From: Nostoc sp. FACHB-973
GTDB taxonomy: Bacteria; Cyanobacteriota; Cyanobacteriia; Cyanobacteriales; Nostocaceae
Assembly (NCBI RefSeq): GCF_014698115.1
Contig: NZ_JACJSJ010000002.1
Span: 62,001 to 126,000, forward strand
Length of the DNA stretch: 64,000 nucleotides
Direction of reading: 5' to 3'
The position numbers were made by a program, and so were the translations under genes. Below, piece by piece: positions 1 to 9,073 of the stretch; position 1 is the first letter of the stretch; each line of letters begins with the position of its first letter. Under the pieces are notes generated by a model that did not search any database, was not told the DNA's origin, and was given only the letters and a program-made list of their open reading frames with translations.

Positions 1-357
1 CCTCGGCAAATCGCAAGCCAACAACAGCACCCATTCTGTGTGTACTTCGGCTAGTCCTTGGGCAAAACCAACTAGAGGCCCGTGGGCTAGAGATTCTCCA
101 AACATAGGTACTTCTTGGATAAACTGACAACCAGGTAAAAGCAAGTGTTGATAGCGTTCTGGCCAGGGAGTTACTACATAAACACTATCAGCACAGCCTT
201 TGGCAATTTCACAAACCCGCTGCAACAATGGCACTCCTTGAATGGGAATCAGGGCTTTATCCTCACCCATGCGAGAACTCTTACCTCCAGCTAGCACAAT
301 TGCCGTTAATTTGCAACAAGTAAAGCTAACAGTGCGACCTTCTTCATCTTTAGCCAC
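1..357 (-). CDS. mobA: Molybdenum cofactor guanylyltransferase (MobA), 3' part cut off by the window edge
   Basis: This is the N-terminal part of a nucleotidyltransferase that would attach GMP to molybdopterin to form the guanine dinucleotide cofactor in the cytoplasm. The visible 119 residues contain the hallmark glycine-rich loop LAGGKSSRMGEDKAL near residues 23-37, followed by a region on P-L-L-Q-R and the segment LLACDLPR at the window edge, where the metal-binding Asp of the family lies. The start is taken as GTG at 357; the only nearby ATG is out of frame. The gene begins 3 nt after the stop codon position of the neighbouring DUF255 gene on the same strand, so the two are probably cotranscribed. 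The C-terminal third is outside the window. A related MobA-like NTP transferase cannot be excluded. Confidence 0.8.
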   Translation of the reverse strand, partial: MAKDEEGRTVSFTCCKLTAIVLAGGKSSRMGEDKALIPIQGVPLLQRVCEIAKGCADSVYVVTPWPERYQHLLLPGCQFIQEVPMFGESLAHGPLVGFAQGLAEVHTEWVLLLACDLPR

Positions 358-360
358 TCT

Positions 361-386
361 CTACTCCCTACTCCCTACTCCCCTAT
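361..386. repeat. Heptamer tandem repeat (CTCCCTA type)
   Basis: About three and a half copies of CTACTCC/CTCCCTA. The repeat contains the stop codon of the DUF255 gene (TAG read on the minus strand) and fills the junction to mobA. Short heptameric repeats of this kind are typical of heterocystous cyanobacteria. Confidence 0.8.
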
Positions 387-2433
387 TCTGACTTTCCTGA
401 ACTTGCTGCAATAACTGCTCTACACTTTCTGCTGGTGTCAGACACTTCAAACCTTGGCAAACTAAACCAACGCTTCCCTCTGGTAAATCAGAGACTACAG
501 CAAAGACAGCACTCGGCAGAAACTTGGGGACGAGGGAGTTTAATTGCTCAGTTGTGCTGCGAATCAACGTAGAATTACGATACCAATCCAAAGCTGTAAA
601 CAAGCTGGGACAAGCTTGGGGAGCGCGATGCATCACACTTCTAAAAGCTTTCAAACCAAGTTCCGCTAAATCTAAATAATGTAGATTATCGGTGAGTAGG
701 GCGAGACGCACAAGGTTAGCGATCGCAATTCCATTGGCTGATGCTGTGGCGTTATCGGCATAACTCCGCTCTCTTACAATTAAATCTTGACTAGAATCGC
801 TCGATGCGTTATAATAACCGCCTAATTCTACACTCCAGAGAAATTCGTTAAATTCATCTTGAATGGCGATCGCTTTTTCTAACCATTGTTTATGCTCAGG
901 GTTGGCAGCTTGTAAATCCAGGAGAGCTTTAATAAAAAAGGCGTAGTCTTCAGACTGAGCTAAAACCGTTGGTTCTCCTTGATAGTTGAGTCGGTGGAAA
1001 CGCCCATCAACAAATTGATTATCTAAAATGAAATTCGCTGCTTGTGCTGCTAGTTCCAAGTATGGCGGTTGTCCCAACACCCCCGCAGCCTTAGCTAAAC
1101 CAGAAATCATCAAGCTATTCCAGGCCACAATCATTTTCGTATCTGTCACCGACGGAATGCGACCTGGCCAGTTAGTAGTTTTTGCTTCCTGATTGTTGCG
1201 AGCAGGGGGAAAAGTTTCAAGTGACTCAGGACTAGCACCATAGCGGACTGTAAATAATTTGCTCAGTGCTGTTTCCAGTGTTGCACTCAGTTGCCCGACA
1301 TGGCGTCTTTGTAAAACATTCTTACCTTCAAAGTTACCGTTAGAACTTACCGTAAACTGTTGTTGTAATTCCGTGAGTTCTTCAGGCGTTAACAGTTGTT
1401 GTAGTTCGCTGTAACTCCAGACGTAAAAGGCTCCTTCTTCTGGTTCCACTGCTGTGGGTTCAGTGAAACTGTCAGCATCTTGAGAGGCATAGAAGTAACC
1501 TTCGGGCGCGGTCATTTCCCGCTTTAGCCATTCTATGGTACCAGCGATCGCTCTTTCAAAAGCTGGCTCTTGTATTCCTGCACTCCACAAACAAGCTAGA
1601 TACTCCACAATTTGTCCATTGTCGTAGAGCATCTTTTCAAAGTGGGGTACTGTCCAAGTCGGGTCAACAGTATAGCGATGAAACCCACCGCCCACATGGT
1701 CATAAATCCCTCCCAGTGCTAAGTCTAGTCCCCGCTGGGTACAAACTTGCTCGCCATCATACCGAGATTCAAAATTAAATCGAGTTCCCCGCAGTGCTAA
1801 TTCTGCATAGGGAATCATTGGAAAGCTATTGCCAGTTTGATTCGGAGTAATTATACCTGTGCTAGTTTCCCAACCTTGTCGGAGTAATTCACGGTCTTCT
1901 ATTTCGTTTGTTGTCGCATCTTGCAACACCGCAGACGTAAGCAGCGACTCAATAATTAAGGCTTTGCGTTGCTGTAAGTCTTGTTTTTCTGTATCGTAAT
2001 AACGGCGTAGTGCTTGCAACACCTGCAAAAAACCAGGACGACCATAGCGTTGGTCTACAGGAAAATAAGTACCAGCATAAAATGGCACTAAATCCTCAGG
2101 GGATAGAAAGACATTCAAAGGCCAACCCCCTTGACCGCTCATCATCTGCAAGGCTTGCATATAGATGCTATCGAGGTCAGGTCTTTCTTCTCGATCTACT
2201 TTAATCGGAAGAAAGTTGACATTCATGTAATCGGCGATCGCTAGATCAGAAAAAGCCTCGCCTTCCATAACAGTACACCAGTGGCAACTAGAGTAACCAA
2301 TGGAGAGAAAAATCGGTTTATTTTGCACCCTTGCAGTTGCAAGTGCTTCGTCACACCAAGGCCACCAGTCAATCGGGTTCTCGGCGTGTTTCCGGAGGTA
2401 CAGGCTCTTAGCTTCAGCAAGGCGATTAGTCAT
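361..2433 (-). CDS. DUF255 thioredoxin-domain protein (YyaL/SSP411 family)
   Basis: A protein of 690 residues with an N-terminal thioredoxin-like domain and a long C-terminal alpha/alpha-barrel region resembling glycan-processing (six-hairpin) enzymes. The N-terminus carries the family signature [10 protein letters not shown] and the motif [14 protein letters not shown], with the CxxC pair (CHWC) at about residues 50-53. Later blocks such as [33 protein letters not shown] and YASQDADS are also characteristic. Length matches the family (about 670-700). The start is the ATG at 2433; a TTG 12 nt upstream is possible but less likely. The C-terminal residues after the conserved part ([10 protein letters not shown]) are encoded by a heptamer repeat, so the end has drifted. 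The biochemical role of this family in bacteria is not settled; a redox or sugar-related function is only suggested by the domains. Confidence 0.9.
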   Translation of the reverse strand: MTNRLAEAKSLYLRKHAENPIDWWPWCDEALATARVQNKPIFLSIGYSSCHWCTVMEGEAFSDLAIADYMNVNFLPIKVDREERPDLDSIYMQALQMMSGQGGWPLNVFLSPEDLVPFYAGTYFPVDQRYGRPGFLQVLQALRRYYDTEKQDLQQRKALIIESLLTSAVLQDATTNEIEDRELLRQGWETSTGIITPNQTGNSFPMIPYAELALRGTRFNFESRYDGEQVCTQRGLDLALGGIYDHVGGGFHRYTVDPTWTVPHFEKMLYDNGQIVEYLACLWSAGIQEPAFERAIAGTIEWLKREMTAPEGYFYASQDADSFTEPTAVEPEEGAFYVWSYSELQQLLTPEELTELQQQFTVSSNGNFEGKNVLQRRHVGQLSATLETALSKLFTVRYGASPESLETFPPARNNQEAKTTNWPGRIPSVTDTKMIVAWNSLMISGLAKAAGVLGQPPYLELAAQAANFILDNQFVDGRFHRLNYQGEPTVLAQSEDYAFFIKALLDLQAANPEHKQWLEKAIAIQDEFNEFLWSVELGGYYNASSDSSQDLIVRERSYADNATASANGIAIANLVRLALLTDNLHYLDLAELGLKAFRSVMHRAPQACPSLFTALDWYRNSTLIRSTTEQLNSLVPKFLPSAVFAVVSDLPEGSVGLVCQGLKCLTPAESVEQLLQQVQESQNRGVGSRE

Positions 2434-2685
2434 GATCAAATACAAATGAGTTGCCTTCTTTGCTCAGTCTACCCTCTTGCCAGGAGTGTTAGTCTAGATT
2501 GCTATGTACATAACAAAGAAACCCTACAAAAAGATTATCCTTTGGGTAGGAAAAAATACAGTTCAGTTAAGGTTAAAAACTAGAACTGATGTAGGTTGGG
2601 CTGAGGAACGTAGACGCCCTGAGGGTAACCCAAGCGTGGCGGCAGCTTGAAGTTCACCTACACCTGTCCAATTTGTAAAATATTT
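2434..2685. other. Intergenic region
   Basis: No convincing gene. It contains a short interspersed segment at about 2590-2665 (GTAGGTTGGG...CACCTACAC) of the kind often dispersed between cyanobacterial genes. Confidence 0.5.
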
Positions 2686-2844
2686 TTACTGAAAAGTACG
2701 TAATAGCAAACTGACGATGATATTTGTTGACGTTTGGGGCGCTGGTGATGCTGTTTTTGTCTGAGCTATAGTATTTGGGCTAAGTCCTGCTATCAGGTGG
2801 AGCAAGAAGGTGATGATGGCGGCTTGTACAAGTTTTTCCCGCAT
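2686..2844 (-). CDS. Small putative secreted or membrane peptide, 52 residues
   Basis: A short reading frame with an ATG at 2844 preceded by a purine-rich stretch (GAGAGAGA) about 8 nt upstream. The product begins MREKLVQAAI and has a typical signal-peptide layout: a basic N-terminus (R2, K4), a hydrophobic core of about 15 residues, and a likely cleavage region near SPNTIAQ. The mature part would be about 25 residues, rich in T, S and P, followed by a second short hydrophobic stretch (IIVSLLL). No family is recognised. It lies alone between two long noncoding stretches and may be an unannotated small protein or a chance frame. Confidence 0.4.
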   Translation of the reverse strand: MREKLVQAAIITFLLHLIAGLSPNTIAQTKTASPAPQTSTNIIVSLLLRTFQ

Positions 2845-3288
2845 GGCACGTCTCTCTCTAGATGGATAGCATTAAAATTCGGACTGGTTATTCTAAATAC
2901 ACCTCGTACTATCGATTTACCGAATCTAACAAAAATAATTTGACAATTCCCCAGGGGAATTCTGAAAAAATGTTTAAAATATTACTTTCATTTACCAGAA
3001 TTCCCCAAGCAAGTCGAGTTTCGGTTATCAGTCTAATCACCACATCGTCAAAGTCATACAGCAAACGTTGAGATATGACCTTGGCAACACTCAGAGTTTT
3101 TTGATTGTTCTTCCCTAAACGGGCATATTTTCTTAGACACCTTTTGCTGTTAAAAAGTGCCCTGAGTGCAACTAGCAATCAAAAGGGTTAGAATTCTATT
3201 TCTTATCTGCCAGAGAACAACAGAGATAAACTCCAGTTTCCCGTTCTCATCGATAAAATGTATTTAATATAGCCACAAACACGCTTCC
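2845..3288. other. Intergenic region upstream of clpP
   Basis: AT-rich noncoding DNA. A minus-strand frame of 89 codons (3178-2909) starts with TTG, has no clear ribosome binding site and matches no family known to me, so it is not called. The clpP promoter is expected in the last 100 bases; no clear sigma-70 boxes stand out. Confidence 0.4.
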
Positions 3289-3900
3289 ATGATTCCTATC
3301 GTTATTGAACAATCGGGTCGAGGTGAACGCGCCTTTGACATCTACTCACGGCTGTTGCGTGAGCGCATCATCTTTTTGGGACAACAAGTTGACAACAACA
3401 TTGCTAACTTGATTGTTGCCCAACTGCTGTATTTGGATGCTGAAGACTCGGAGAAAGACATTTATATGTACATCAATTCTCCCGGTGGTTCGGTGACGGC
3501 TGGCATGGGTATTTTTGACACCATGAAACACATTCGCCCTGATGTTTGTACCATTTGTACTGGGTTAGCGGCGAGTATGGGTGCTTTCCTCCTCAGCGCT
3601 GGTGCTAAGGGTAAGCGGATGAGTCTACCTCATTCTCGAATTATGATTCACCAACCTCTAGGCGGCGCTCAAGGACAGGCGACTGATATTGAAATTCAGG
3701 CGCGGGAAATTCTCTACCACAAGCGGCGGTTAAATGAGTATTTAGCTGAACATACTAGTCAACCAATTGAGCGCATTGCTGAAGATACTGAACGCGACTT
3801 TTTCATGTCGCCAGAAGAAGCTAAAGAATATGGCTTGATTGACCAAGTGATTGACCGCCATGCGGCTGGTAGCCGTCCAGCAGTTGCTGTTCTTCATTAA
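3289..3900 (+). CDS. clpP: ATP-dependent Clp protease proteolytic subunit ClpP
   Basis: A 203-residue serine peptidase that forms the tetradecameric barrel of the Clp protease and degrades unfolded or tagged proteins delivered by ClpX or ClpC in the cytoplasm. The catalytic triad is visible: Ser96 in GLAASMGAF, His121 in [10 protein letters not shown] and Asp170 in DTERDFFMS. The oxyanion glycine motif [11 protein letters not shown] is at 62-72. Length is normal for the family. Cyanobacteria carry several clpP paralogues plus an inactive ClpR; all triad residues are present here, so this is an active ClpP. No clpX or clpC gene is adjacent. A strong hairpin terminator follows at 3954, so the gene is probably monocistronic. 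Confidence 0.97.
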   Translation: MIPIVIEQSGRGERAFDIYSRLLRERIIFLGQQVDNNIANLIVAQLLYLDAEDSEKDIYMYINSPGGSVTAGMGIFDTMKHIRPDVCTICTGLAASMGAFLLSAGAKGKRMSLPHSRIMIHQPLGGAQGQATDIEIQAREILYHKRRLNEYLAEHTSQPIERIAEDTERDFFMSPEEAKEYGLIDQVIDRHAAGSRPAVAVLH

Positions 3901-3953
3901 TAGTCACGATTGGTAAATGATGATTTACCACTTTCACTTCCCTTAAACCCTAA

Positions 3954-3989
3954 AAATAACCCCTCTTCATAACTGAAGAGGGGTTATTT
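3954..3989. terminator. Strong stem-loop terminator after clpP
   Basis: A perfect 15 bp stem (AAATAACCCCTCTTC paired with its complement) and a 6 nt loop. The A and T runs at its base allow it to act on both strands, so it could end clpP (+) and the 4120-5004 gene (-). A smaller 8 bp hairpin (TGGTAAAT/ATTTACCA) lies just before it at 3911-3930. Confidence 0.85.
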
Positions 3990-3990
3990 G

Positions 3991-4110
3991 ACTTGAAAAC
4001 CTGATTTAGAAGTCCAAAACTTGATTTAGAAGTTCAAAACCTGATTTAGAAGTCCAAAACTTGATTTACAAGTCCAAAACTTGATTTACAAGTCCAAAAC
4101 TTGATTTACC
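3991..4110. repeat. Tandem array of a 20 bp unit, about six copies
   Basis: The unit reads AAGTCCAAAACTTGATTTAC with small changes (TTC for TCC, CCTG for CTTG, G for C). Periodicity is exactly 20 bp across 3991-4110. It is unlike the 7-9 bp repeats elsewhere in the window and ends next to the stop codon of the minus-strand gene at 4120. Confidence 0.9.
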
Positions 4111-4119
4111 AGTTGGAAA

Positions 4120-5004
4120 TCAAAATCCTGCTAATGGGTCTGGCTGAGATTGGAGGTATTTAAGAAATCCGTGCAATTCTTCTTCAGTCAGCAAAGTACG
4201 CCCCCGCTTGCCATAGGTTTTAATCAGATGTTCCCTCCCCTGGTCTGGTGTCCAGCCTAAACGCTGAAGTTCGACATCTGTTTTGGCAATCACATCAGAT
4301 AAATCTACAGGTTCAGCTTTTTTCTTTCTCTTGCCTGTACTTATTTGCGGGACTGCATCCTCTTGGGGATTATAGTTCCGAGGTGTAAATGGTGTGACAT
4401 TACTAGCAGAAATTCCTGGAAAGCTTTGATTTTCTATCTGACTACCATAGATCGTTTCTGAGTTTTCCACTGGAGGATCAAATTCTAGCTGTCGGTTAGC
4501 AGTCAAAGCAAACTGTTGCCCTAAATCTTCGCTGTAGGTATCGGTTGTGCTTGGCGTGTCAGTTGTGAGTTCTATTCTGCTGGTCGCCGCTGGCGCATGT
4601 AAATTTTCAGTTGTTACTGGTTCTAGTTTGATATTCCGTTGTCTGGAAGACGGCATGGATATTTCTCTGTCGGTGACAGTTGACCACTGACCAGCAACAA
4701 AATCCTCATTTTTTGTAGGTGAATAAGTAGACTCATTCAATCCTGATTTGGTGTTCGAGGAAGGATTTAGCTGTGCCTGAGAAATTGATTGCTGTGGCGC
4801 ATTAGTGATTCCCAAAACCATCAACGCCCTGGTTCTGGCTTCGTCTTCTGCTGCTTCTATTGTTTCTGCTGCTGCCATACCGGTAGCACGGGTTACACCT
4901 TCAATTTGTACGCTTGCCCGGACAATATATTTTCCTTGAAAAATTTGGACTAATTCAGAAATCAGATTGCCGTTGGGATACAAGCTCTGGAATTGAGCCA
5001 ACAT
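4120..5004 (-). CDS. Conserved cyanobacterial protein of unknown function
   Basis: A 294-residue soluble protein in two blocks. The N-terminal 65 residues (with QGKYIVRASVQIEGVTRATG and an E/A-rich helix) form a compact alpha/beta module. A long Ser/Thr/Pro/Gln-rich linker of low complexity covers about 70-230. The C-terminal 55 residues contain LQRLGWTPDQGREHLIKTYG and LLTEEELHGFLKYLQSQP, a short helical module that I associate with several cyanobacterial proteins of unknown role. The N-terminal block vaguely recalls single-strand-annealing or Rad52-like folds, but this is inference only. The ATG at 5004 is the natural start. No operon partner. Confidence 0.7.
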   Translation of the reverse strand: MLAQFQSLYPNGNLISELVQIFQGKYIVRASVQIEGVTRATGMAAAETIEAAEDEARTRALMVLGITNAPQQSISQAQLNPSSNTKSGLNESTYSPTKNEDFVAGQWSTVTDREISMPSSRQRNIKLEPVTTENLHAPAATSRIELTTDTPSTTDTYSEDLGQQFALTANRQLEFDPPVENSETIYGSQIENQSFPGISASNVTPFTPRNYNPQEDAVPQISTGKRKKKAEPVDLSDVIAKTDVELQRLGWTPDQGREHLIKTYGKRGRTLLTEEELHGFLKYLQSQPDPLAGF

Positions 5005-5024
5005 AATACTGTTACCAATTTAAA

Positions 5025-5155
5025 GGGGAGTGGGGAGGGGGGAGATGAGGGAGATGAGGGAGATGAGGGAGATGAGGGAGATTATAAAAAAGCTTCCCAC
5101 TCCTCCCACCCCTCCCCATACCCAATGCCCTATGCCCTATGCCCCATGCCCTAAA
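5025..5155. repeat. Composite short tandem repeat element
   Basis: Copies of GGGAGATGA (9 bp) at about 5039-5080, a short core, then copies of CCATGCC/CTATGCC at about 5107-5153. Layout is the same as the two elements flanking argB, but the core differs. A minus-strand frame of 72 codons through it is an artefact of the repeat. Confidence 0.85.
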
Positions 5156-6079
5156 GTAATATTCTTGCTTTGCCCCGTGTCCCAATTGTAGCAGTAGCTC
5201 TTTTTTGAGGAAATTGTTGGCGAGTGCCAACTTACGTGGGTAGTCTGGTCTGTAATGCTATACTAATTACCCAACATAATGTCTAGAACTATTTTCTGGA
5301 AGTGCGCTCTAAATCTACAATAATGAAGATAAGGTTCGCCCTCACTGCTTATTAAGCTGCTCACCTAATTGTTACCGATTCTACGTGTGGAAAAATTGGG
5401 TTTACCAGCAGTTCCTCCTAGTTAAAAATCAGAGTCTAATGGCGTAAAATTACCTTTAATCTAGACAATCAAACACCTGTGGTTTAGACGCCACTTGCTC
5501 TACTTGGGGAGACCCCAAGACCGCAGTGGCTCCCCTGCATAGCGCTTTGGGCAGCATGGAGAGTTCTCCAAACCCAGCTTCTCAAAAACCGTCGCGTAAT
5601 TACCTAGCAAGGCTAAATCTTAATCAGGCGTACTTTCTAAGTTTGGTTAGATGAAGGGATTTAAACCCAGGCGAACTCTGAGAGCATCGTGCAGTGAGAA
5701 GTCCAAAAAACGCCCAGAGTTGTCTGTGGGTCGGCTTCCTCGGCTCAATACAACTTCGGGAGTAGTTTCCCGTAAGGGTAGGTTGGCTTCCTTTCCTTGG
5801 AACTTAGGAAGCCTTGCCTCAGGGCAATTCGTTTCCAGCTTGTTTCTGTAAGCCGTCGAAACCCTTTAGGCTCTGAATAAGGGTAAAGGTGAAAGGGAAA
5901 ACACAAGAAGGGAAAGCTTAAAAGGAAAAAAGGGGAAAGGTCTCAAGATAGGTCTTTTTCCCCTTTCTCCTTAACTCTTTGTCAGCCGACAGAGGTTACT
6001 TTTTACCTTCTTTGGTGAGGGCATACAGGAAAGAACCAGATTAAAAAAATGATGTTTTGACCAAAGGTCGGTTCACTGC
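5156..6079. other. Long noncoding region upstream of the RNase II-family gene
   Basis: More than 900 bp without a credible protein gene. It contains an imperfect palindromic element at 5490-5530 (GCCACT...AGTGGC enclosing CTTGGGG-AGA-CCCCAAG), a GC-richer stretch at about 5640-5870 with several short self-complementary segments, and a purine/pyrimidine repeat at 5880-5975 (AAGGGGAAAG opposite CTTTTTCCCC). A noncoding RNA or a long leader is possible, but it does not match the tmRNA, RNase P, SRP or 6S sequences that I know. Confidence 0.4.
5490..5530. repeat. Palindromic intergenic element
   Basis: Outer arms GCCACT/AGTGGC and inner arms CTTGGGG/CCCCAAG around AGA. Such hairpin-forming elements are commonly dispersed in Nostoc-type genomes. 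Confidence 0.55.
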
Positions 6080-8434
6080 ATGGAATTTTCAATCGCTACA
6101 CTCCTTGCCAATTTCACCGATGATAAATTGGTGGCTCGTAAAGTTTTGGAAAAGAAACTTGGTTGTGAAGATGAAAAAAGCTTACAAAAACTTCACATAG
6201 CCTTAGATGTTCTCGAAAAAATCGGTATTTTGGTGAAAGAACGGGGCAAATATCGCCGTGTTTTAGAAGAGGGAATCATCGAGGCAAAACTCCGTTGTTC
6301 TAGTAAGGGTTTTTGCTTTGCTATTCAAGATGTGGAAGGAGCTGAGGATATTTACATTCGGGAAAGTCATCTGAGTAATGCTTGGAATGGCGATCGCGTT
6401 TTGGTCAGAGTCCTCAAAGAAGGCAGTCGTCGCCGCTCTCCGGAAGGAGAGGTGAAGCTAATTTTAGAACGTTCCAACCACACATTACTGGCACGAATTA
6501 AGCAGGTAGAAACCGGTTTTCGGGCTGTCCCCTTAGACGATCGACTGCTGTTTGAACTCAAGATTCAAGCCAACGGTGCCAAATTAGAAGAAGCGATCGA
6601 TCACCTCGCCCATGTGGAAGTCTTGCGTTACCCGTTAGCTCAATACCCCCCCTTGGGTAGAGTAGTGCAAATCCTCGGCAGTGATGCCGAAGCTGCTGCT
6701 GATATAGACTTAGTAACATGCAAACACGACCTTTCCCGTACTTTCCCGGATAACGTCCTCGAAGCCGCTGGCAAGTTGCCTAAAAAGCTCTTAAAAGCAG
6801 ACCTGAAAAATCGCTTAGATTTACGTAATGTATATACTGTCACTATTGAAGGAGTAAATGGAGATACCAAGGTAATTGAAAATGCTTTTAGTTTAGAAAG
6901 AAACCCCAGCGGAAATTGGCTTTTGGGAGTTCATATCACTGATGTTTCTCACTTTGTCCAACCAGACGAAGCCCTAGATAGAGAAGCACTCAAACGAGGC
7001 AAATCAGTGTATTTGGGAGAATTAATATTGCCAATGTTGCCACCAAGTGTGGCAGAACGCTGTTCTTTAGTACCAGGAAGCGATCGCTTAACCATCTCTT
7101 TTTTAATTACCATCGATCCCCAATCAGGACAAATAGTGGACTGGGAAATTCAACCCAGTGTCATCAACGTCGAAACTGCACTAACTACAGAACAAGCCGA
7201 GGAAATTCTCTCAGGTGAATTTCACAATCAATCTCCAGAAGCGTTGGAGATACTGCAAAACCTCCAAGCCTTGCAAAGAGATTTAAAACAGGTAAGGTTA
7301 AATCGTGGTAGCCTCCAATTGAATCTGCCGCCCAGCCAAAACCCTTATTATGATGAGGGAATTCTTGGGGCTGTGGTGGTAAATGATTTACCCGTGCGAT
7401 CGCTAATGACTGAGTTAGTGCTGCTAGTTAACCAACTAATAGCCACTCACTTAAACGCCCTTGGTGTTCCGGCTATCTGGCGAGTCCAAGGCACACCCGA
7501 TATTGAAGATGTCCAGGAAATGCTGAAATTGGCAATCAATTTAGGCGTTGACCTAGCCATAGATCCAGAAGTAGATATCCAACCTTTAGATTATCAACAT
7601 TTAACTAGAGCTTTTGCCGAATCTGCCTCTGAGCAAGTCCTTACCTATTTGTTGCAAGATACTCTCAAACCGTCTGCATACAGCACCACCAAAGGATCTC
7701 ACTTCGGTCTAGCACTAGGGCAATATATCCATTTTAGTGCCCCCTTGCGGCGTTACCCAGATTTGCTGATGCAGAGAGTGTATTACACACTACTCGAACA
7801 TGGACGCGATCGCCGTAACACCCGTGTGAGAGAGCGAGTTAACTTGCGCCATTCCTCCAGCCACGCAGAAATTAACTGGAACGTTTTACCCCCAGAATTG
7901 CAACAAGAACTCCAAAGCGATTTGACTAGGGTAATTGTCCAAATCAATGACCGAGAAAAAGAAGTCCAAGAAGCCGAAGCTGATTTAGCAGGACTGCAAA
8001 AAGCCCAACTGATGAAGCAGCGGATTAGCGAGGTATTTCAAGGCGTGATTACCGGTGTTCAATCCTACGGTTTCTTTGTGGAAATTGAAGTACCAGCAGA
8101 GGCGGTTGACTCCACCAGTAATCCTGGTGTACCCCTGAGGGTAGAAGGATTGGTACATGTCAGTTCTCTCAAAGATGATTGGTATGAATATCGCGCCAGA
8201 CAGCAAGCACTATTTGGTCGGAAAAATCGTGCCTCCTATCGACTAGGCGATCGCGTAGCTGTGCAAGTTAAGAGTGTTGATTACTACCGTCAGCAAATTG
8301 ATTTGGTAACTGTTGGTAGCGATGGTGTAGCCAAAGGCTTAGCTGGTAGTGGCTCAAATGACGATATTTCAGACCTCTACTTAGCAAATGACATTGAATC
8401 CGATGACTTAGACCCTTATGGGGAGGATGAGTAA
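6080..8434 (+). CDS. RNase II/R-family (RNB domain) protein with degenerate metal-binding site
   Basis: A 784-residue protein with RNase II/R architecture: N-terminal winged-helix and cold-shock-like RNA-binding region (about 1-200), RNB domain (about 245-600) and C-terminal S1 domain (about 650-735). RNB hallmarks are clear: HITDVSHFV, ALDREALKRGKSVYL, LPMLPPSVAERCSL and SAPLRRYPDLLMQR. However, where canonical enzymes have the four metal-binding aspartates (TIDxxx..DxDDA), this protein reads TIEGVNGDTKVIENAF at 255-270, so Asp becomes Glu and the DD pair becomes EN. Canonical 3'-5' exoribonuclease activity is therefore doubtful. The cyanobacterial Zam protein is an RNB-family homologue that may be comparable; I cannot tell which orthologue this is. 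It is followed after 17 nt by ubiX. Confidence 0.85.
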   Translation: MEFSIATLLANFTDDKLVARKVLEKKLGCEDEKSLQKLHIALDVLEKIGILVKERGKYRRVLEEGIIEAKLRCSSKGFCFAIQDVEGAEDIYIRESHLSNAWNGDRVLVRVLKEGSRRRSPEGEVKLILERSNHTLLARIKQVETGFRAVPLDDRLLFELKIQANGAKLEEAIDHLAHVEVLRYPLAQYPPLGRVVQILGSDAEAAADIDLVTCKHDLSRTFPDNVLEAAGKLPKKLLKADLKNRLDLRNVYTVTIEGVNGDTKVIENAFSLERNPSGNWLLGVHITDVSHFVQPDEALDREALKRGKSVYLGELILPMLPPSVAERCSLVPGSDRLTISFLITIDPQSGQIVDWEIQPSVINVETALTTEQAEEILSGEFHNQSPEALEILQNLQALQRDLKQVRLNRGSLQLNLPPSQNPYYDEGILGAVVVNDLPVRSLMTELVLLVNQLIATHLNALGVPAIWRVQGTPDIEDVQEMLKLAINLGVDLAIDPEVDIQPLDYQHLTRAFAESASEQVLTYLLQDTLKPSAYSTTKGSHFGLALGQYIHFSAPLRRYPDLLMQRVYYTLLEHGRDRRNTRVRERVNLRHSSSHAEINWNVLPPELQQELQSDLTRVIVQINDREKEVQEAEADLAGLQKAQLMKQRISEVFQGVITGVQSYGFFVEIEVPAEAVDSTSNPGVPLRVEGLVHVSSLKDDWYEYRARQQALFGRKNRASYRLGDRVAVQVKSVDYYRQQIDLVTVGSDGVAKGLAGSGSNDDISDLYLANDIESDDLDPYGEDE

Positions 8435-8451
8435 ATACCTCTAGATTTTAC

Positions 8452-9072
8452 GTGTCAAATAACACTAAGCCTTTGATTTTGGGCGTATCTGGCGCATCTG
8501 GTCTGATTTACGCCGTTCGCGCTCTCAAATTTCTGTTGGAAGCAGAGTATAGTATTGAACTGGTTGCCTCTAGATCAACTTACATGGTTTGGCAGTCAGA
8601 ACAGGAAATTCGGATGCCACCAGAACCAACTCAACAAGAACAATTCTGGCGAGAGCAAGCAGGAGTTCCACTTTCTGGTAAGCTACGCTGTCATCCTTGG
8701 GGTGATGTTGGTGCTGGAATTGCCAGTGGTTCCTTTGCCACCCTGGGGATGATAATTATTCCATGCAGTATGAGTACAGTAGCAAAGCTAACGGTTGGCC
8801 TGAGTTCTGATTTACTAGAACGCGCAGCTGATGTCCAACTCAAAGAAGGGCGAAAACTGGTGATTGTCCCCCGTGAAACCCCTTTTAGCTTGATTCATCT
8901 GCGTAATTTAACTTCTTTGGCAGAAGTTGGAGTTAGAATTGTCCCCGCTATTCCCGCCTGGTATCACAATCCCCAAACCATTGAGGATTTAGTTGATTTT
9001 GTAGTTGCCCGTGCTTTAGATCAACTAGATATTGACTGTATCCCAATTCAGCGCTGGCAAGGAAGGAAGTAA
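8452..9072 (+). CDS. ubiX: Flavin prenyltransferase UbiX
   Basis: A 206-residue flavoprotein that prenylates FMN to make the cofactor of UbiD-type decarboxylases. Diagnostic segments: the N-terminal FMN loop GVSGASGLIYAVRAL, CSMSTVAKLTVGLSSDLLERAADVQLKEGR, LVIVPRETPFSLIHLRNLTSLAEVG and PAIPAWYHNPQTIEDLV. Length is standard. The start is GTG at 8452, 17 nt after the preceding stop. Probably in one transcript with the RNB-family gene. No ubiD is in the window. Confidence 0.95.
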   Translation: MSNNTKPLILGVSGASGLIYAVRALKFLLEAEYSIELVASRSTYMVWQSEQEIRMPPEPTQQEQFWREQAGVPLSGKLRCHPWGDVGAGIASGSFATLGMIIIPCSMSTVAKLTVGLSSDLLERAADVQLKEGRKLVIVPRETPFSLIHLRNLTSLAEVGVRIVPAIPAWYHNPQTIEDLVDFVVARALDQLDIDCIPIQRWQGRK

Positions 9073-9073
9073 A

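Noticed and set aside
2909..3178. Minus-strand frame of 89 codons upstream of clpP
   Set aside because: Starts with TTG, has no ribosome binding site and no recognisable family; overlaps the expected clpP promoter.
3991..4110. CRISPR array interpretation of the 20 bp array
   Set aside because: The units are directly adjacent with no unique spacers.
5012..5230. Minus-strand frame of 72 codons
   Set aside because: Most of it translates the GGGAGATGA and ATGCCC repeats (LPHLPHLPHLP), so it is a repeat artefact.
5640..5870. Possible tmRNA, RNase P or 6S RNA gene
   Set aside because: No match to the conserved ends or cores of these RNAs that I know; kept only as an unexplained region.
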